A DNA stretch of 64,000 bases from Mycobacterium avium subsp. avium (lineage in GTDB: Bacteria; Actinomycetota; Actinomycetes; Mycobacteriales; Mycobacteriaceae), in assembly GCF_009741445.1 (NCBI RefSeq), contig NZ_CP046507.1, positions 3,658,001 to 3,722,000 of the forward strand, written 5' to 3'. Made by a program: the position numbers and the translations under genes. The notes under the pieces were generated by a model. That model was not told the origin of the DNA. It made no database searches and worked only from the letters and a program-made list of their open reading frames with translations. This document shows, one piece after another, positions 45,291 through 54,504 of the stretch (position 1 is the first letter of the stretch; each line of letters opens with the position of its first letter).

Positions 45291-45791
45291 GTGACCGATT
45301 TCGCCCGGCGGACCATCGACCTGGCCCGCCAAAACGTGGCCGAAGGCGGCCGCCCGTTCGCCACGGTGATCGTCCAGGACGGCGAGGTCCTCGCCGAGAG
45401 CGCCAACAAGGCGGCCCAGACCAACGACCCCACCGCCCACGCGGAGATCCTGGCCATCCGTGCGGCCTGCCTGAAGCTGGGCACCGAGCATCTCGTCGAC
45501 GCCACCATCTATGTGCTGGCGCATCCGTGCCCGATGTGCCTGGGCGCGCTGTACTACTGCTCGCCCAGAGAAGTCGTTTTTCTGACCACCCGGGAAAGCT
45601 ACGAGCCGTATTACGTGGACAACCGCAAGTACTTCGAATTGGCGAATTTCTACGCCGAATTCGCCAAGCCGTTCGACGAGCGCCGGCTTCCGATGCGCTA
45701 CCAGCCGCACCCGGACGCCGTGGACGTCTACCGGCTGTGGAACGAGCGCAACGGCGGCCGGCGCCGGTCGACGGTGGTGCCGTCGGACTGA
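45291..45791 (+). CDS. nucleoside deaminase (cytidine/guanine type, Rv0828 family)
   Basis: The 166-residue zinc deaminase has HAE (His50, Glu52) in TAHAEILAIRAA and PCPMC (Cys80, Cys83) in AHPCPMCLGALYY. The overall length fits guanine and tRNA/cytosine deaminases. It hydrolyses an exocyclic amino group of a base or nucleoside in the cytosol. The GTG at 45291 is the most likely start. It ends 43 bp before kmtR, as in M. tuberculosis. Confidence 0.9.
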   Translation: MTDFARRTIDLARQNVAEGGRPFATVIVQDGEVLAESANKAAQTNDPTAHAEILAIRAACLKLGTEHLVDATIYVLAHPCPMCLGALYYCSPREVVFLTTRESYEPYYVDNRKYFELANFYAEFAKPFDERRLPMRYQPHPDAVDVYRLWNERNGGRRRSTVVPSD

Positions 45792-45834
45792 GCCGCGCCT
45801 TGGCAGACCGGCCGAGCTTCGCTAGTATTTGCGT

Positions 45835-46236
45835 ATGCATGCAGGTAGTAGTGCAGGTCGGCTGCCCGACGACCAGGTACGTCTGGTCGTCGAGGTCTTC
45901 CGGATGCTGGCCGATGCCACTCGCGTGCAGGTGCTCTGGTCGTTGACCGACCGCGAGATGTCGGTCAACGAACTCGCCGAGTACGTGGGCAAGCCGGCAC
46001 CGTCGGTGTCCCAACACCTGGCCAAGCTGCGGATGGCCCGTCTGGTCCGCACCCGCCGGGAGGGCACCACGATCTTCTACAGCCTGGAGAACGAGCATGT
46101 TCGCCAACTGGTGATCGACGCGGTGTTCAACGCCGAGCACGCCGGTCCCGGGGTGCCGGGCCACCACCGCGGCGAGGGCGGGCTCAAGTCGGTGGCCGCA
46201 TCGTCACGCCACCGGCCGCGCGGCGCCGCGCGCTGA
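45835..46236 (+). CDS. kmtR: KmtR, ArsR/SmtB nickel-cobalt sensor
   Basis: The 133-residue ArsR-family repressor closely follows M. tuberculosis KmtR (Rv0827c): LPDDQVRLVVEVFRMLADATRVQVLWSL, the winged-helix VNELAEYVGKPAPSVSQHLAKLRMARLVRTRR and a His-rich C-terminus (NAEHAGPGVPGHH) that supplies metal ligands. KmtR releases DNA when it binds Ni(II) or Co(II). It is followed 52 bp later by a histidine-rich gene, a likely target. A short repeat-like TGCGTATGCATGCA precedes and includes the start and may be its operator. Confidence 0.93.
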   Translation: MHAGSSAGRLPDDQVRLVVEVFRMLADATRVQVLWSLTDREMSVNELAEYVGKPAPSVSQHLAKLRMARLVRTRREGTTIFYSLENEHVRQLVIDAVFNAEHAGPGVPGHHRGEGGLKSVAASSRHRPRGAAR

Positions 46237-46287
46237 GTCAGCCGGCGGCACAACGTATCACGCAAGGTATTTCACGCAACGGAGAAC

Positions 46288-46494
46288 ATGATGAGCGAAC
46301 AGCACACCCACGACGCACCGCACACGCACGAACATCAGCACGGCGGCGTGACGCACGCGCACGCGCACACCACGCACGAGCACGACCACGTCGAGCACGA
46401 GCACAGCCACGCGCACACCGACGGCACCGAACACACCCATCGGCACGTGCATCAGGCGGGCCTCGAGGACGTGCACCAGCACGCCCACGCCTAA
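46288..46494 (+). CDS. histidine-rich metal-binding peptide
   Basis: The 68-residue protein is about one third histidine (23 of 68), mostly as xH dipeptides (HTHEHQH, HAHAH, HEHDH, HSHAH), with Asp and Glu between. There is no cysteine, signal or membrane segment. Such proteins bind nickel, cobalt or zinc, like Hpn of Helicobacter. Its place just after the Ni/Co sensor suggests a buffer or store for the same metal. The start is ATG ATG at 46288. Confidence 0.8.
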   Translation: MMSEQHTHDAPHTHEHQHGGVTHAHAHTTHEHDHVEHEHSHAHTDGTEHTHRHVHQAGLEDVHQHAHA

Positions 46495-46510
46495 GCCCGT
46501 CGGCGCCCGG

Positions 46511-47584
46511 CTACGACACCATCGGGCAGTAGTGCTTGGGATTTCCGCGTTCGTCCTCGGGCGGCAGGTTGCGCGCCGGGGTCTGCACCAGCGGGGCGTC
46601 GAGCGGGATCCGGCCGCTGGCGCGGTCCAGTCCGGCGCGGGCCCGCGGGTGCTTGCGGAATCTGCTGGGCACCAAGGCGAACACGATACGAACCAGGTCG
46701 CCGAAGCGCCGGTGCAACCACTCGTCGCGGGCCGACCACCGGTAGCCCATCAGCTCCCGCACCGGCGGGTCGTACAGGCCGACCGTCACCCAGACGAAGA
46801 ACGGCGCCAACAGTTTGCGCTGCGCGGCCCACAGACGGTCCGGAAGCCATTGCGCGAACGGCGGTTTGGGCAACTCGGTCAGATCCAGCACGGCCCGGGC
46901 CGCCTCGTTGTTCTCCAACACGTTGCGGCACATGTGATCCCAGTAGGCCTGGAACTCCTCCCACGACTTGGGCACCGGGCGCATGCTCATGCCGTACATC
47001 CGGTACCACTGCACGTGTTCGTCGAACAGCTGCCGCTTCTGCTCCTCGGTGATGCCGCCGCAGAACCGTTCGGCCACATGGATGGTGCCGACGAAGAAGG
47101 TGGAGTGCGCCCAGTAGAAGACGTCGGGGTTCAACGCGTGATAACGCCGGCCCTGCTCGTCGACGCCCTTGATGTCGGTGTGGTAGTCGCGCACCTCGGC
47201 GCCGGTGATCGGGGCGCGGTCGCCGTCGAACACGACGCCGCCGATGGGATACAACGAGCGCAGCAGCCGCGGCCAGCGCTCGCGGAAGAAGGTGGAATGG
47301 TCCAGCACGGCCGCGCCCAATTGCGGGTGCATGTTCTGCATCGAACCGGCCCACGGGCCCTGCAGCATGCCCCGCCAGTCCCCGAAGTACTTCCAGGTCA
47401 GCGAGTCAGGGCCGAGCGGCGCGGGCGGGGCCTCATAGCCCAGCGGCGAAACCGGGCAGCCGACGGCGAGCGCGGCGCCGGCATCCGCCGGCCGGGCCGA
47501 AATCGACTGCTCAGTGCGACCGGCCGCATCGCTGCCCGTTACGTCGCTGGTCAGGGGGCGCGATGCGGACGTATCTTGAGTCAC
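46511..47584 (-). CDS. DUF2236 oxygenase (MpaB/latex-clearing type), Rv0826 family
   Basis: The 357-residue DUF2236 protein has GPWAGSMQNMHPQLGAAVLDHSTFF, FYWAHSTFFVGTIHVAERF, EEQKRQLFDEHVQWYRMYGMSM and an R/K-rich C-terminal part. DUF2236 proteins are heme-dependent oxygenases, and HxxxH-type histidines lie in the ALNPDVFYWAH segment. The substrate is unknown. I chose the GTG at 47584, with AGGAA eight bases upstream; the longer TTG frame to 47632 would run over the palindromic operator at 47613-47632. It is divergent from a TetR gene. Confidence 0.85.
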   Translation of the reverse strand: MTQDTSASRPLTSDVTGSDAAGRTEQSISARPADAGAALAVGCPVSPLGYEAPPAPLGPDSLTWKYFGDWRGMLQGPWAGSMQNMHPQLGAAVLDHSTFFRERWPRLLRSLYPIGGVVFDGDRAPITGAEVRDYHTDIKGVDEQGRRYHALNPDVFYWAHSTFFVGTIHVAERFCGGITEEQKRQLFDEHVQWYRMYGMSMRPVPKSWEEFQAYWDHMCRNVLENNEAARAVLDLTELPKPPFAQWLPDRLWAAQRKLLAPFFVWVTVGLYDPPVRELMGYRWSARDEWLHRRFGDLVRIVFALVPSRFRKHPRARAGLDRASGRIPLDAPLVQTPARNLPPEDERGNPKHYCPMVS

Positions 47585-47612
47585 TATTGGATTCCTGTGG
47601 GTATGTGAATTT

Positions 47613-47632
47613 TTGACTACAACCGTTGTCAA
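47613..47632. promoter_or_regulatory. inverted-repeat operator between DUF2236 and TetR genes
   Basis: TTGACTACAACCGTTGTCAA has matching outer arms (TTGAC/GTCAA) and an inner ACAACCGTTGT palindrome. It lies 20 bases upstream of the TetR start at 47653 and 29 bases upstream of the DUF2236 start at 47584. It is probably the binding site of that regulator. Confidence 0.6.
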
Positions 47633-47652
47633 GTTTTCAGCTTAGGAGCGAT

Positions 47653-48267
47653 GTGCAGACGGGTCAACGACGGGGCCGCTGGACCGGCGTGCCCCTGGAG
47701 AGTCGCCTCGCGCTTCGCCGCGACAACCTCATCAACGCCGGGGTGCAGTTGCTCGGCGGTTCCGGCGGCCCGGCGCTGACCGTGCGCGCGGTGTGCCGCA
47801 AGGCCGCGCTGACCGAGCGCTACTTCTACGAAAGCTTCACCGACCGTGACGAGTTCGTGCGCGCGGTCTACGACGACGTGTGCACCCGCGCGATGAACAC
47901 CCTGACGTCGGCGACCACCCCGCGGGAGGCGGTCGAACGGTTCGTCGAGCTGATGGTGGACGACCCGGTGCGCGGCCGGGTGTTGTTGCTGGCGCCGGCG
48001 GTGGAACCGGTGCTGACCCGCTCCGGCGCGGAGTGGATGCCCAACTTCATCGACCTGCTGCAGCGCAAGCTGTCCCGGATCGGCGACGCGGTGCTGCAGA
48101 AGATGATCGCTACCAGCCTGGTGGGCGGGCTGTCCAGCCTGTTCACCGCCTACCTGCACGGTCAGCTCGGAGCCACCCGCAAGCAGTTCATCGACTACTG
48201 CACCAACATGCTCTACATCACCGCCGCCCCGTATGTGTCGGCCGGCGAGCTCGGCAAATCGCAGTAG
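47653..48267 (+). CDS. TetR-family transcriptional regulator, Rv0825 family
   Basis: The 204-residue regulator has a TetR helix-turn-helix (LRRDNLINAGVQLLGGSGGPALTVRAVCRKAALTERYFYESFTDRDEFVRAVY) and a helical effector domain. The GTG at 47653 has AGGAG five bases before it. Its divergent partner is the DUF2236 oxygenase gene, and a palindrome lies between. It may also bear on desA1, which follows 185 bp downstream. Confidence 0.9.
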   Translation: MQTGQRRGRWTGVPLESRLALRRDNLINAGVQLLGGSGGPALTVRAVCRKAALTERYFYESFTDRDEFVRAVYDDVCTRAMNTLTSATTPREAVERFVELMVDDPVRGRVLLLAPAVEPVLTRSGAEWMPNFIDLLQRKLSRIGDAVLQKMIATSLVGGLSSLFTAYLHGQLGATRKQFIDYCTNMLYITAAPYVSAGELGKSQ

Positions 48268-48451
48268 CGGGTTTGCATCTCGGCCGGATCGGCAAGCCGT
48301 ATCGCTGGGTCCGGCACGGCCGCACGGGGCCGGACTGGCCCGGAAACCGGCACCAAAATCGCCGTTTGCCGCGCCGGACGAGGAACTTGATGCTACTGAG
48401 GTACACAGATATATTGAGTGCTACCCATCGACACAGATAACTGGAGGCCTT

Positions 48452-49474
48452 ATGTCAGCCGAGCTGACAAACCTACAGCTGCTGCAGGAGCTCGAGCCGT
48501 TCGTCGAGAAATACCTGAACCGGCACGAGAGCATGCACAAGAACTGGAACCCGCACGACTACATCCCGTGGTCGGACGGCAAGAACTTCTACGCGCTCGG
48601 TGGGCAGGACTGGGAACCCGGCCAGTCCAAGCTTTCCGACGTCGCCCAGGTGGCGATGGTGCAGAACCTGATGACCGAGGACAACCTGCCGTCGTACCAC
48701 CGCGAGATCGCGATGAACTTCGGCATGGACGGCCCGTGGGGGCAGTGGGTCAACCGCTGGACCGCCGAGGAGAACCGGCACGGGATCGCGCTGCGCGACT
48801 ACCTGGTGGTCACCCGCGCGGTCGATCCGGTCGAGCTGGAGAAGCTGCGCATCGAGGTGGTCAACCGTGGCTTCAGCCCGGGCCAGAACCACCAGGTGCG
48901 CGAGGACCTGTTCGCCGAGAGCCTGTTCGACTCGGTCATCTACGTCACCTTCCAGGAACTGGCCACCCGGATCTCGCACCGCAACACCGGCAAGGCCTGC
49001 AACGAGACGATCGCCGACCAGATGCTGGCCAAGATCTCGGCCGACGAGAACCTGCACATGATCTTCTACCGCGACGTCAGCGAGGCCGGCTTCGCGATCG
49101 CGCCCAACCAGGCGATGAAGTCGCTGCACAAGGTGCTGCGCAACTTCCAGATGCCCGGCTACCAGGTGCCCGAGTTCCGGCGCAAGGCCGTGATGATCGC
49201 CGTCGGCGGCGTCTACGACCCGCGCATCCACCTCGACGACGTCGTCATGCCGGTGCTCAAGAAGTGGCGCATCTTCGAGCGCGAGGACTTCACCGGCGAG
49301 GCCGCCGCGCTGCGCGACGACCTGGCGCTGCTGATCAAGGAGCTCGAGACGACGTGCGACAAGTTCGAGATCTCCAAGCGGCGCCAGCTCGAGCGGGAAG
49401 CCCGCACCGGCAAGCGGACCACCGCGCTGGAGCTGCACACCACCGCGGGCACGCTGACCATGAGCCGGCGGTAA
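48452..49474 (+). CDS. desA1: acyl-ACP desaturase DesA1
   Basis: The 340-residue protein closely resembles DesA1 (Rv0824c), an essential di-iron acyl-[ACP] desaturase for mycolic acid synthesis. Di-iron ligand motifs are visible in WTAEENRHGIALRDY and ISADENLHMIFYRD, with the leading Glu in MTEDNLPSYHREIA. The ATG at 48452 has GGAGG six bases upstream. It introduces double bonds in the meromycolate chain, acting on acyl-AcpM in the cytosol. Confidence 0.97.
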   Translation: MSAELTNLQLLQELEPFVEKYLNRHESMHKNWNPHDYIPWSDGKNFYALGGQDWEPGQSKLSDVAQVAMVQNLMTEDNLPSYHREIAMNFGMDGPWGQWVNRWTAEENRHGIALRDYLVVTRAVDPVELEKLRIEVVNRGFSPGQNHQVREDLFAESLFDSVIYVTFQELATRISHRNTGKACNETIADQMLAKISADENLHMIFYRDVSEAGFAIAPNQAMKSLHKVLRNFQMPGYQVPEFRRKAVMIAVGGVYDPRIHLDDVVMPVLKKWRIFEREDFTGEAAALRDDLALLIKELETTCDKFEISKRRQLEREARTGKRTTALELHTTAGTLTMSRR

Positions 49475-49480
49475 CCAGCG

Positions 49481-50614
49481 TTGCGTATCGGCCCCATCGA
49501 GCTGGCCAGCCCGGTGGTGCTGGCTCCCATGGCCGGGGTCACCAACGTCGCGTTTCGCACCCTGTGCCGTGAGCTGGAGCGGGAGCTGGTCGGGACGGTC
49601 AGCGGACTCTACGTCTGCGAAATGGTGACGGCACGCGCGCTCGTCGAGCGGCACCCGGCCACCATGCACATGACCACGTTCGCCCCGGACGAGTCGCCGC
49701 GGTCGCTGCAGCTCTACACCGTCGACCCGGCCACCACCTACGCGGCGGCCAAGATGATCGCCAACGAGGGCCTGGCCGATCACATCGACATGAACTTCGG
49801 CTGTCCGGTGCCCAAGGTGACCAAGCGCGGCGGCGGCTCGGCGCTGCCCTACAAACGACGCCTGTTCGGGCAGATCGTGGCCGCGGCGGTGCGCGCCACG
49901 CAGGGCACCGAGATACCGGTGACCGTCAAGTTCCGCATCGGTATCGACGAAGAGCACCACACGCATCTGGATGCCGGGCGCATCGCCGAGGCCGAGGGTG
50001 CCGCGGCGGTCGCGCTGCACGCCCGCACCGCGGCGCAGCGGTATTCCGGCACCGCGGACTGGGAACAGATCGCCCTGCTCAAGCAGCAGGTGCGCACCAT
50101 TCCGGTGCTGGGCAACGGCGACATCTACGACGCCAGCGACGCGCTGACCATGATGGCCGCCACCGGGTGCGACGGCGTGGTCATCGGCCGCGGCTGTCTG
50201 GGCCGGCCGTGGCTGTTCGCCGAGCTGTCGGCCGCGTTCACCGGCAGCCCGCCGCCCACGCCGCCCACCCTGGGGCAGGTGGCCGACATCGTGCGCCGGC
50301 ACGGGCGGCTGCTGGCCGCCCACTTCGGCGAGGACAAGGGCATGCGCGACATCCGCAAGCACATCGCCTGGTACCTGCACGGCTTCCCGGCCGGTTCCGA
50401 GCTGCGGCGCGCGCTGGCGATGGTCAAGACGCTCGACGAGCTGGACCGCCTGCTCGACCGGTTGGACGGCTCGGTACCGTTCCCGGACGAGGCGACCGGG
50501 CCCCGGGGGCGGCAGGGTTCACCCGCCCGGGTGGTGCTGCCGGAGGGCTGGCTCGACGACCCGGACGACTGCACGGTGCCGGCCGGCGCCGACGTCATGC
50601 ACTCCGGCGGCTGA
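49481..50614 (+). CDS. dus: tRNA-dihydrouridine synthase (Dus)
   Basis: The 377-residue FMN-dependent Dus has the start RIGPIELASPVVLAPMAGVTNVAFR, the catalytic Cys in HIDMNFGCPVPKVTKRGGGSALPYK, and ALHARTAAQRYSGTADW, NGDIYDASD and GVVIGRGCLGRPWLF. It reduces uridines in the tRNA D-loop. It starts with a TTG at 49481, six bases after the desA1 stop, so it is probably co-transcribed with desA1, as in M. tuberculosis (Rv0823c). Confidence 0.95.
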   Translation: MRIGPIELASPVVLAPMAGVTNVAFRTLCRELERELVGTVSGLYVCEMVTARALVERHPATMHMTTFAPDESPRSLQLYTVDPATTYAAAKMIANEGLADHIDMNFGCPVPKVTKRGGGSALPYKRRLFGQIVAAAVRATQGTEIPVTVKFRIGIDEEHHTHLDAGRIAEAEGAAAVALHARTAAQRYSGTADWEQIALLKQQVRTIPVLGNGDIYDASDALTMMAATGCDGVVIGRGCLGRPWLFAELSAAFTGSPPPTPPTLGQVADIVRRHGRLLAAHFGEDKGMRDIRKHIAWYLHGFPAGSELRRALAMVKTLDELDRLLDRLDGSVPFPDEATGPRGRQGSPARVVLPEGWLDDPDDCTVPAGADVMHSGG

Positions 50615-50819
50615 GTCACCGCGCGGAATCGCGTCCGGACCGAGAACTCAGTACGATGTGGGCTTTGTTGCATGCGCATGGGTGGCGGATGAGGTTGGCA
50701 CGCACCGGGCGAACGCGACGAAGAGGGTGGCACCAGCGGCGGCACCGGGGATGCGGTGCCGCGCTGAGGGCACGCCAACACGCTGACGTCTGCATCAGAG
50801 CTTCGGAGGCCGGTAGGAC

Positions 50820-52916
50820 ATGAGTGACGCCGAGAGCGACGGCACTCGTAACGGTCGGCACGGACCGGGCGCGGCTCGCGTTCAACCGATCCCGGTCGGC
50901 CCGTCGCCCAGCTTGGCCGCCGCTCCCTGGGAGCGCTTCTTCGAACCCCCGCCCGACGACCGCCTGCACCGGTGGCGGCCGGACGCCGCCGCCCTCGAGC
51001 CCGTCGCCGCACCCGAGGACGACGACGAGCCGGGCGGATGCCACACCGGCGGCGGCGTCACCGTCGCCGATCTGATCGCCAAGGTCGGCGCCCCGAACCG
51101 GCCCGTGCACCGTCGCGCGGCTCCGGAGGAGACCGAGCCGTTCGAACCCGAGCCTGTCGAACCCGAGCCCGAGCCGCCCGGGCCCGCGTCGGGGCTGCCG
51201 CTCGAGCTGCAGCAGACCCAGGTGATCGACGACCTGGCCTACTCGGTGGACGCGGTCTTCGAGCTTCGCGAGCTGATGGCCACCGACTACCCGAACGACG
51301 GGGACTCCGACCAGCAGAGCGCCGACGCCGCCGGGGAACCCCGGCGCCGGCGCCGTCCGATGCTGATGGCCGGGCGGTCGGTGGCGGCCCTGGCCGCCGT
51401 GCTCGCCCTGGCGACGACCGGCGGGGCGTGGCAGTGGAGCGCGTCGAAAAACGCCCGGCTCAACACGATCAACGCGCTCGACCGCAATTCCAGCGACATC
51501 CGGGACCCGGGCGGACAGTACGGCGACGAAGACTTCCTGATCGTCGGCCTGGACTCGCGCGCCGGCGACAACGCCAACATGGGTGCCGGCAGCACCGACG
51601 ACGCCGACGGCGCCCGCTCGGACACCGTGATGCTGGTCAACATCCCGGCCAACCGCAAACGCGTGGTGGCGGTGTCGTTCCCCCGCGACCTGGCGATCAC
51701 CCCGATGCAGTGCGAGGCGTGGGACCCCAGCACCGGCAAGTACGGGCCCATCTATGACCCGAAGACCAAGAGCTGGGGCCCGAAGATGGTCTACACCGAG
51801 ACCAAATTGAACTCGGCGTTCGCGTTCGGCGGCCCCAAGTGTCTGGTGAAGGAAATCCAGAAGCTCTCCGGTCTGAGCATCAACCACTTCATCGCCGTCG
51901 ACTTCGCCGGGTTCGCGAAGATGGTCGACGCCCTGGGTGGTGTCGAGGTGTGCTCGAGCACCCCGCTGCACGACTACGAGCTGGGCACGGTGCTCGAGCA
52001 CGGCGGTCGCCAGGTCCTCGACGGCGACACGGCCCTGAACTACGTGCGGGCCCGCCAGGTCACCACCGAGGTCAACGGCGACTACGGCCGCATCAAACGC
52101 CAGCAGTTGTTCCTGTCCTCGCTGCTGCGGTCACTGATCTCCGCGGACACCCTGCTCGACCTCAACAAGCTCAACAACGTCGTCAACCTCGTGATCAACG
52201 ACACCGTCGTCGACAACGTGAAGTCCAAGGACCTCGTCCAGCTCGGCCAGTCGTTGCAGGGCATGGCGGCCGGCCACGTCACCTTCGTGACGGTGCCGAC
52301 CGGCGTCACCGACCAGAACGGCGACGAGCCGCCCCGGATGTCGGACATGCGCGCGCTGTTCGACGCCATCATCAACGACGACCCGCTGCCCGAGGAAAAC
52401 GACCAGAACGCACAGAATTTGAGCGCTTCCGGTTCGACCACCGGCGCGCCGAAGGCGCCCACCACCCGCAAGTCGCCCACCCCGACGCCGGAGCCGCAGC
52501 GCGAGCAGGTCACCACGACCTCGCCGAGCGGTGTGACGGTGCGGGTTTCCAACGCGACCACGCAGAGCGGACTGGCGGCCACGGCGACCAGCCAGCTCAA
52601 GCGCGACGGCTTCAACGTGATGACCCCCGATGACTATCCGAGTTCGGTGAACACGACGACGGTGTTGTTCTCGCCGGGCAACGAGGAGGCCGCGGCGACG
52701 GTGGCGTCCTCGTTCGCCAACGCGAAGGTGCAGCGGGTGTCCGGCTACGGACAGGTCGTGCAGGTGGTGCTGGGCCCCGATTTCAAGTCGGTCACCGCTC
52801 CCTCACCCAGCGGCTCGACGATGAGCCTGCAGATCGAACGTGGCTCGAGCAACGCGCCGGCCAAGCTGCCCGAGGACCTGACGGTCACCAACGCGGCCGA
52901 CACCACCTGCGAGTAA
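50820..52916 (+). CDS. LytR-CpsA-Psr (LCP) family cell-wall ligase
   Basis: The 698-residue protein has a long acidic, proline-rich cytosolic N-terminus, one membrane helix (about residues 181-202), and an extracellular LCP domain with LIVGLDSRAG, SDTVMLVNIPANRKRVVAVSFPRDL and the Arg/Asp-rich ALNYVRARQV...DYGRIKRQQ. A C-terminal LytR_C domain (VTVRVSNATTQSGLAATATSQLKRDGF) follows a low-complexity PTPTPEPQ linker. LCP proteins attach arabinogalactan to peptidoglycan. It corresponds to Rv0822c. The start ATG 50820 is in line with AGGCCGGTAGGACA upstream. Confidence 0.93.
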   Translation: MSDAESDGTRNGRHGPGAARVQPIPVGPSPSLAAAPWERFFEPPPDDRLHRWRPDAAALEPVAAPEDDDEPGGCHTGGGVTVADLIAKVGAPNRPVHRRAAPEETEPFEPEPVEPEPEPPGPASGLPLELQQTQVIDDLAYSVDAVFELRELMATDYPNDGDSDQQSADAAGEPRRRRRPMLMAGRSVAALAAVLALATTGGAWQWSASKNARLNTINALDRNSSDIRDPGGQYGDEDFLIVGLDSRAGDNANMGAGSTDDADGARSDTVMLVNIPANRKRVVAVSFPRDLAITPMQCEAWDPSTGKYGPIYDPKTKSWGPKMVYTETKLNSAFAFGGPKCLVKEIQKLSGLSINHFIAVDFAGFAKMVDALGGVEVCSSTPLHDYELGTVLEHGGRQVLDGDTALNYVRARQVTTEVNGDYGRIKRQQLFLSSLLRSLISADTLLDLNKLNNVVNLVINDTVVDNVKSKDLVQLGQSLQGMAAGHVTFVTVPTGVTDQNGDEPPRMSDMRALFDAIINDDPLPEENDQNAQNLSASGSTTGAPKAPTTRKSPTPTPEPQREQVTTTSPSGVTVRVSNATTQSGLAATATSQLKRDGFNVMTPDDYPSSVNTTTVLFSPGNEEAAATVASSFANAKVQRVSGYGQVVQVVLGPDFKSVTAPSPSGSTMSLQIERGSSNAPAKLPEDLTVTNAADTTCE

Positions 52917-52974
52917 CCGGTTTTGACGGCGTTCCGCCGACTGTTTCGGGTGCGAAGAACGTACGCTGGACCAC

Positions 52975-53643
52975 ATGCGAACCGCCTACCACGAGCAGCT
53001 CTCGGAGTTGTCCGAGCGGCTCGGCGAGATGTGCGGCTTGGCGGGGGTCGCCATGGAGCGGGCCACCCAGGCGCTGCTGCAGGCCGACCTGGTGCTGGCC
53101 GAACAAGTGATCAGCGACCACGAAGCGATCGCCGCGATGAGCGCGCGCGCCGAGGAAACCGCCTTCGTACTGTTGGCATTACAGGCGCCGGTGGCCGGCG
53201 ATCTGCGGGCCATCGTGAGCGCCATCCAGATGGTGGCGGACATCGACCGGATGGGCGCGCTGGCGCTGCACGTCGCCAAGATCGCCCGTCGACGCCACCC
53301 CCAGCACGCGCTGCCCGAAGAGGTGAACGGTTATTTCGCCGAAATGGGAAGCATCGCAGTCGAATTGGGCAACAGCGCCCAAGAGGTGGTGTTGTCCCGC
53401 GACCCGGAGAAGGCGGCCCGGATCCGCGAAGAGGACGACGCGATGGACGATCTGCACCGGCATCTGTTCTCGGTGCTGATGGACCGTGAATGGAAGCACG
53501 GCGTCGCGGCGGCCGTCGACGTGACGCTGCTGGGCCGGTTCTACGAACGCTTCGCCGACCACGCCGTCGAGGTGGCCAGGCGGGTCATCTTCCAGGCCAC
53601 CGGCAGACTGCCCGAGGAAGAGACGAAACCCGCCTCGCAGTAA
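52975..53643 (+). CDS. phoU: PhoU-family phosphate signalling protein (PhoY2-like)
   Basis: The 222-residue protein has two three-helix PhoU repeats with the metal-binding E/DxxxD motifs: [32 protein letters not shown] and DMDDLHRH plus [26 protein letters not shown]. PhoU (PhoY1/PhoY2 in mycobacteria) links the Pst transporter to the SenX3-RegX3 system, keeping the phosphate regulon off when phosphate is ample. It is convergent with the pstB gene. Confidence 0.95.
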   Translation: MRTAYHEQLSELSERLGEMCGLAGVAMERATQALLQADLVLAEQVISDHEAIAAMSARAEETAFVLLALQAPVAGDLRAIVSAIQMVADIDRMGALALHVAKIARRRHPQHALPEEVNGYFAEMGSIAVELGNSAQEVVLSRDPEKAARIREEDDAMDDLHRHLFSVLMDREWKHGVAAAVDVTLLGRFYERFADHAVEVARRVIFQATGRLPEEETKPASQ

Positions 53644-53715
53644 GCGAATCGGGCTGGGTCCGATTGCCCCACTCCTCACACCTCGCTACGCGAGCTGCTT
53701 CGTCGCCGGGCTCAG

Positions 53716-54492
53716 TTAACCGAAGCGGCCCGAGATGTAGTCCTCCGTCGCCTTCTGGCTGGGGTTGGAGAAGATCTTCTCGGTGTCGTCGACCTCGATC
53801 AGTCGTCCCGGCTTTCCGACGGCTTCCAGGTTGAAAAACGCGGTGTAGTCGCTGACCCGGGCGGCCTGCTGCATGTTGTGGGTGACGATGACGATGGTGT
53901 AGTCCTGCTTCAGCTCGCTGATCAGCTCTTCGATGGCCATCGTCGAAATCGGGTCCAGCGCCGAGCACGGCTCGTCCATCAGCAGCACATCCGGTTGCAC
54001 CGCGATGGCCCGCGCGATGCACAACCGCTGCTGCTGCCCGCCCGAGAGTCCGCCGCCGGGCCTGTCCAGCCGGTCCTTGACCTCGTCCCACAGGTTGGCG
54101 CCGCGCAGCGAGTACTCGGCCGTCTCGTCGAGCACCTTGCGGTTGCGGACCCCTTGCAGCTTCAGGCCCGCGACCACGTTGTCGCGAATTGACATGGCGG
54201 GGAACGGGTTCGGCCGTTGGAACACCATACCGATGGCCCGGCGCACCCCGACAGGGTCGACACCGGGGCCGTAGATGTCTTCGTCGTCGAGCAGCACGCT
54301 TCCCTCGACCCGCCCGCCGGGCACCACCTCGTGCATCCGGTTGAGGGTGCGCAACACCGTCGTCTTGCCGCAACCCGACGGGCCGATGAACGCCGTGACG
54401 CTGCGCGGAAGCACCGACAGCGTCACCTCCGCGACGGCGTGAAACGACCCGTAGTAGATGTTGACACCCTTGAGGTCCAACCGTTTGGCCAC
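53716..54492 (-). CDS. pstB: phosphate ABC transporter ATPase PstB (PhoT)
   Basis: The 258-residue ABC ATPase has Walker [17 protein letters not shown], signature [16 protein letters not shown], Walker [16 protein letters not shown] and switch His in [13 protein letters not shown]. The start is at GTG or ATG 54492 after pstA in the same operon (stop of PstA 12 bases upstream). It powers high-affinity phosphate uptake. The M. tuberculosis homologue at this locus is the orphan phoT (Rv0820). Confidence 0.97.
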   Translation of the reverse strand: MAKRLDLKGVNIYYGSFHAVAEVTLSVLPRSVTAFIGPSGCGKTTVLRTLNRMHEVVPGGRVEGSVLLDDEDIYGPGVDPVGVRRAIGMVFQRPNPFPAMSIRDNVVAGLKLQGVRNRKVLDETAEYSLRGANLWDEVKDRLDRPGGGLSGGQQQRLCIARAIAVQPDVLLMDEPCSALDPISTMAIEELISELKQDYTIVIVTHNMQQAARVSDYTAFFNLEAVGKPGRLIEVDDTEKIFSNPSQKATEDYISGRFG

Positions 54493-54504
54493 TCGTGCTC
54501 CTGC

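Noticed and set aside
48473..50380. A 635-codon leftward frame opposite desA1 and dus
   Set aside because: It is a shadow of two well-recognised genes, with the low-complexity composition typical of antisense frames in high-GC DNA.
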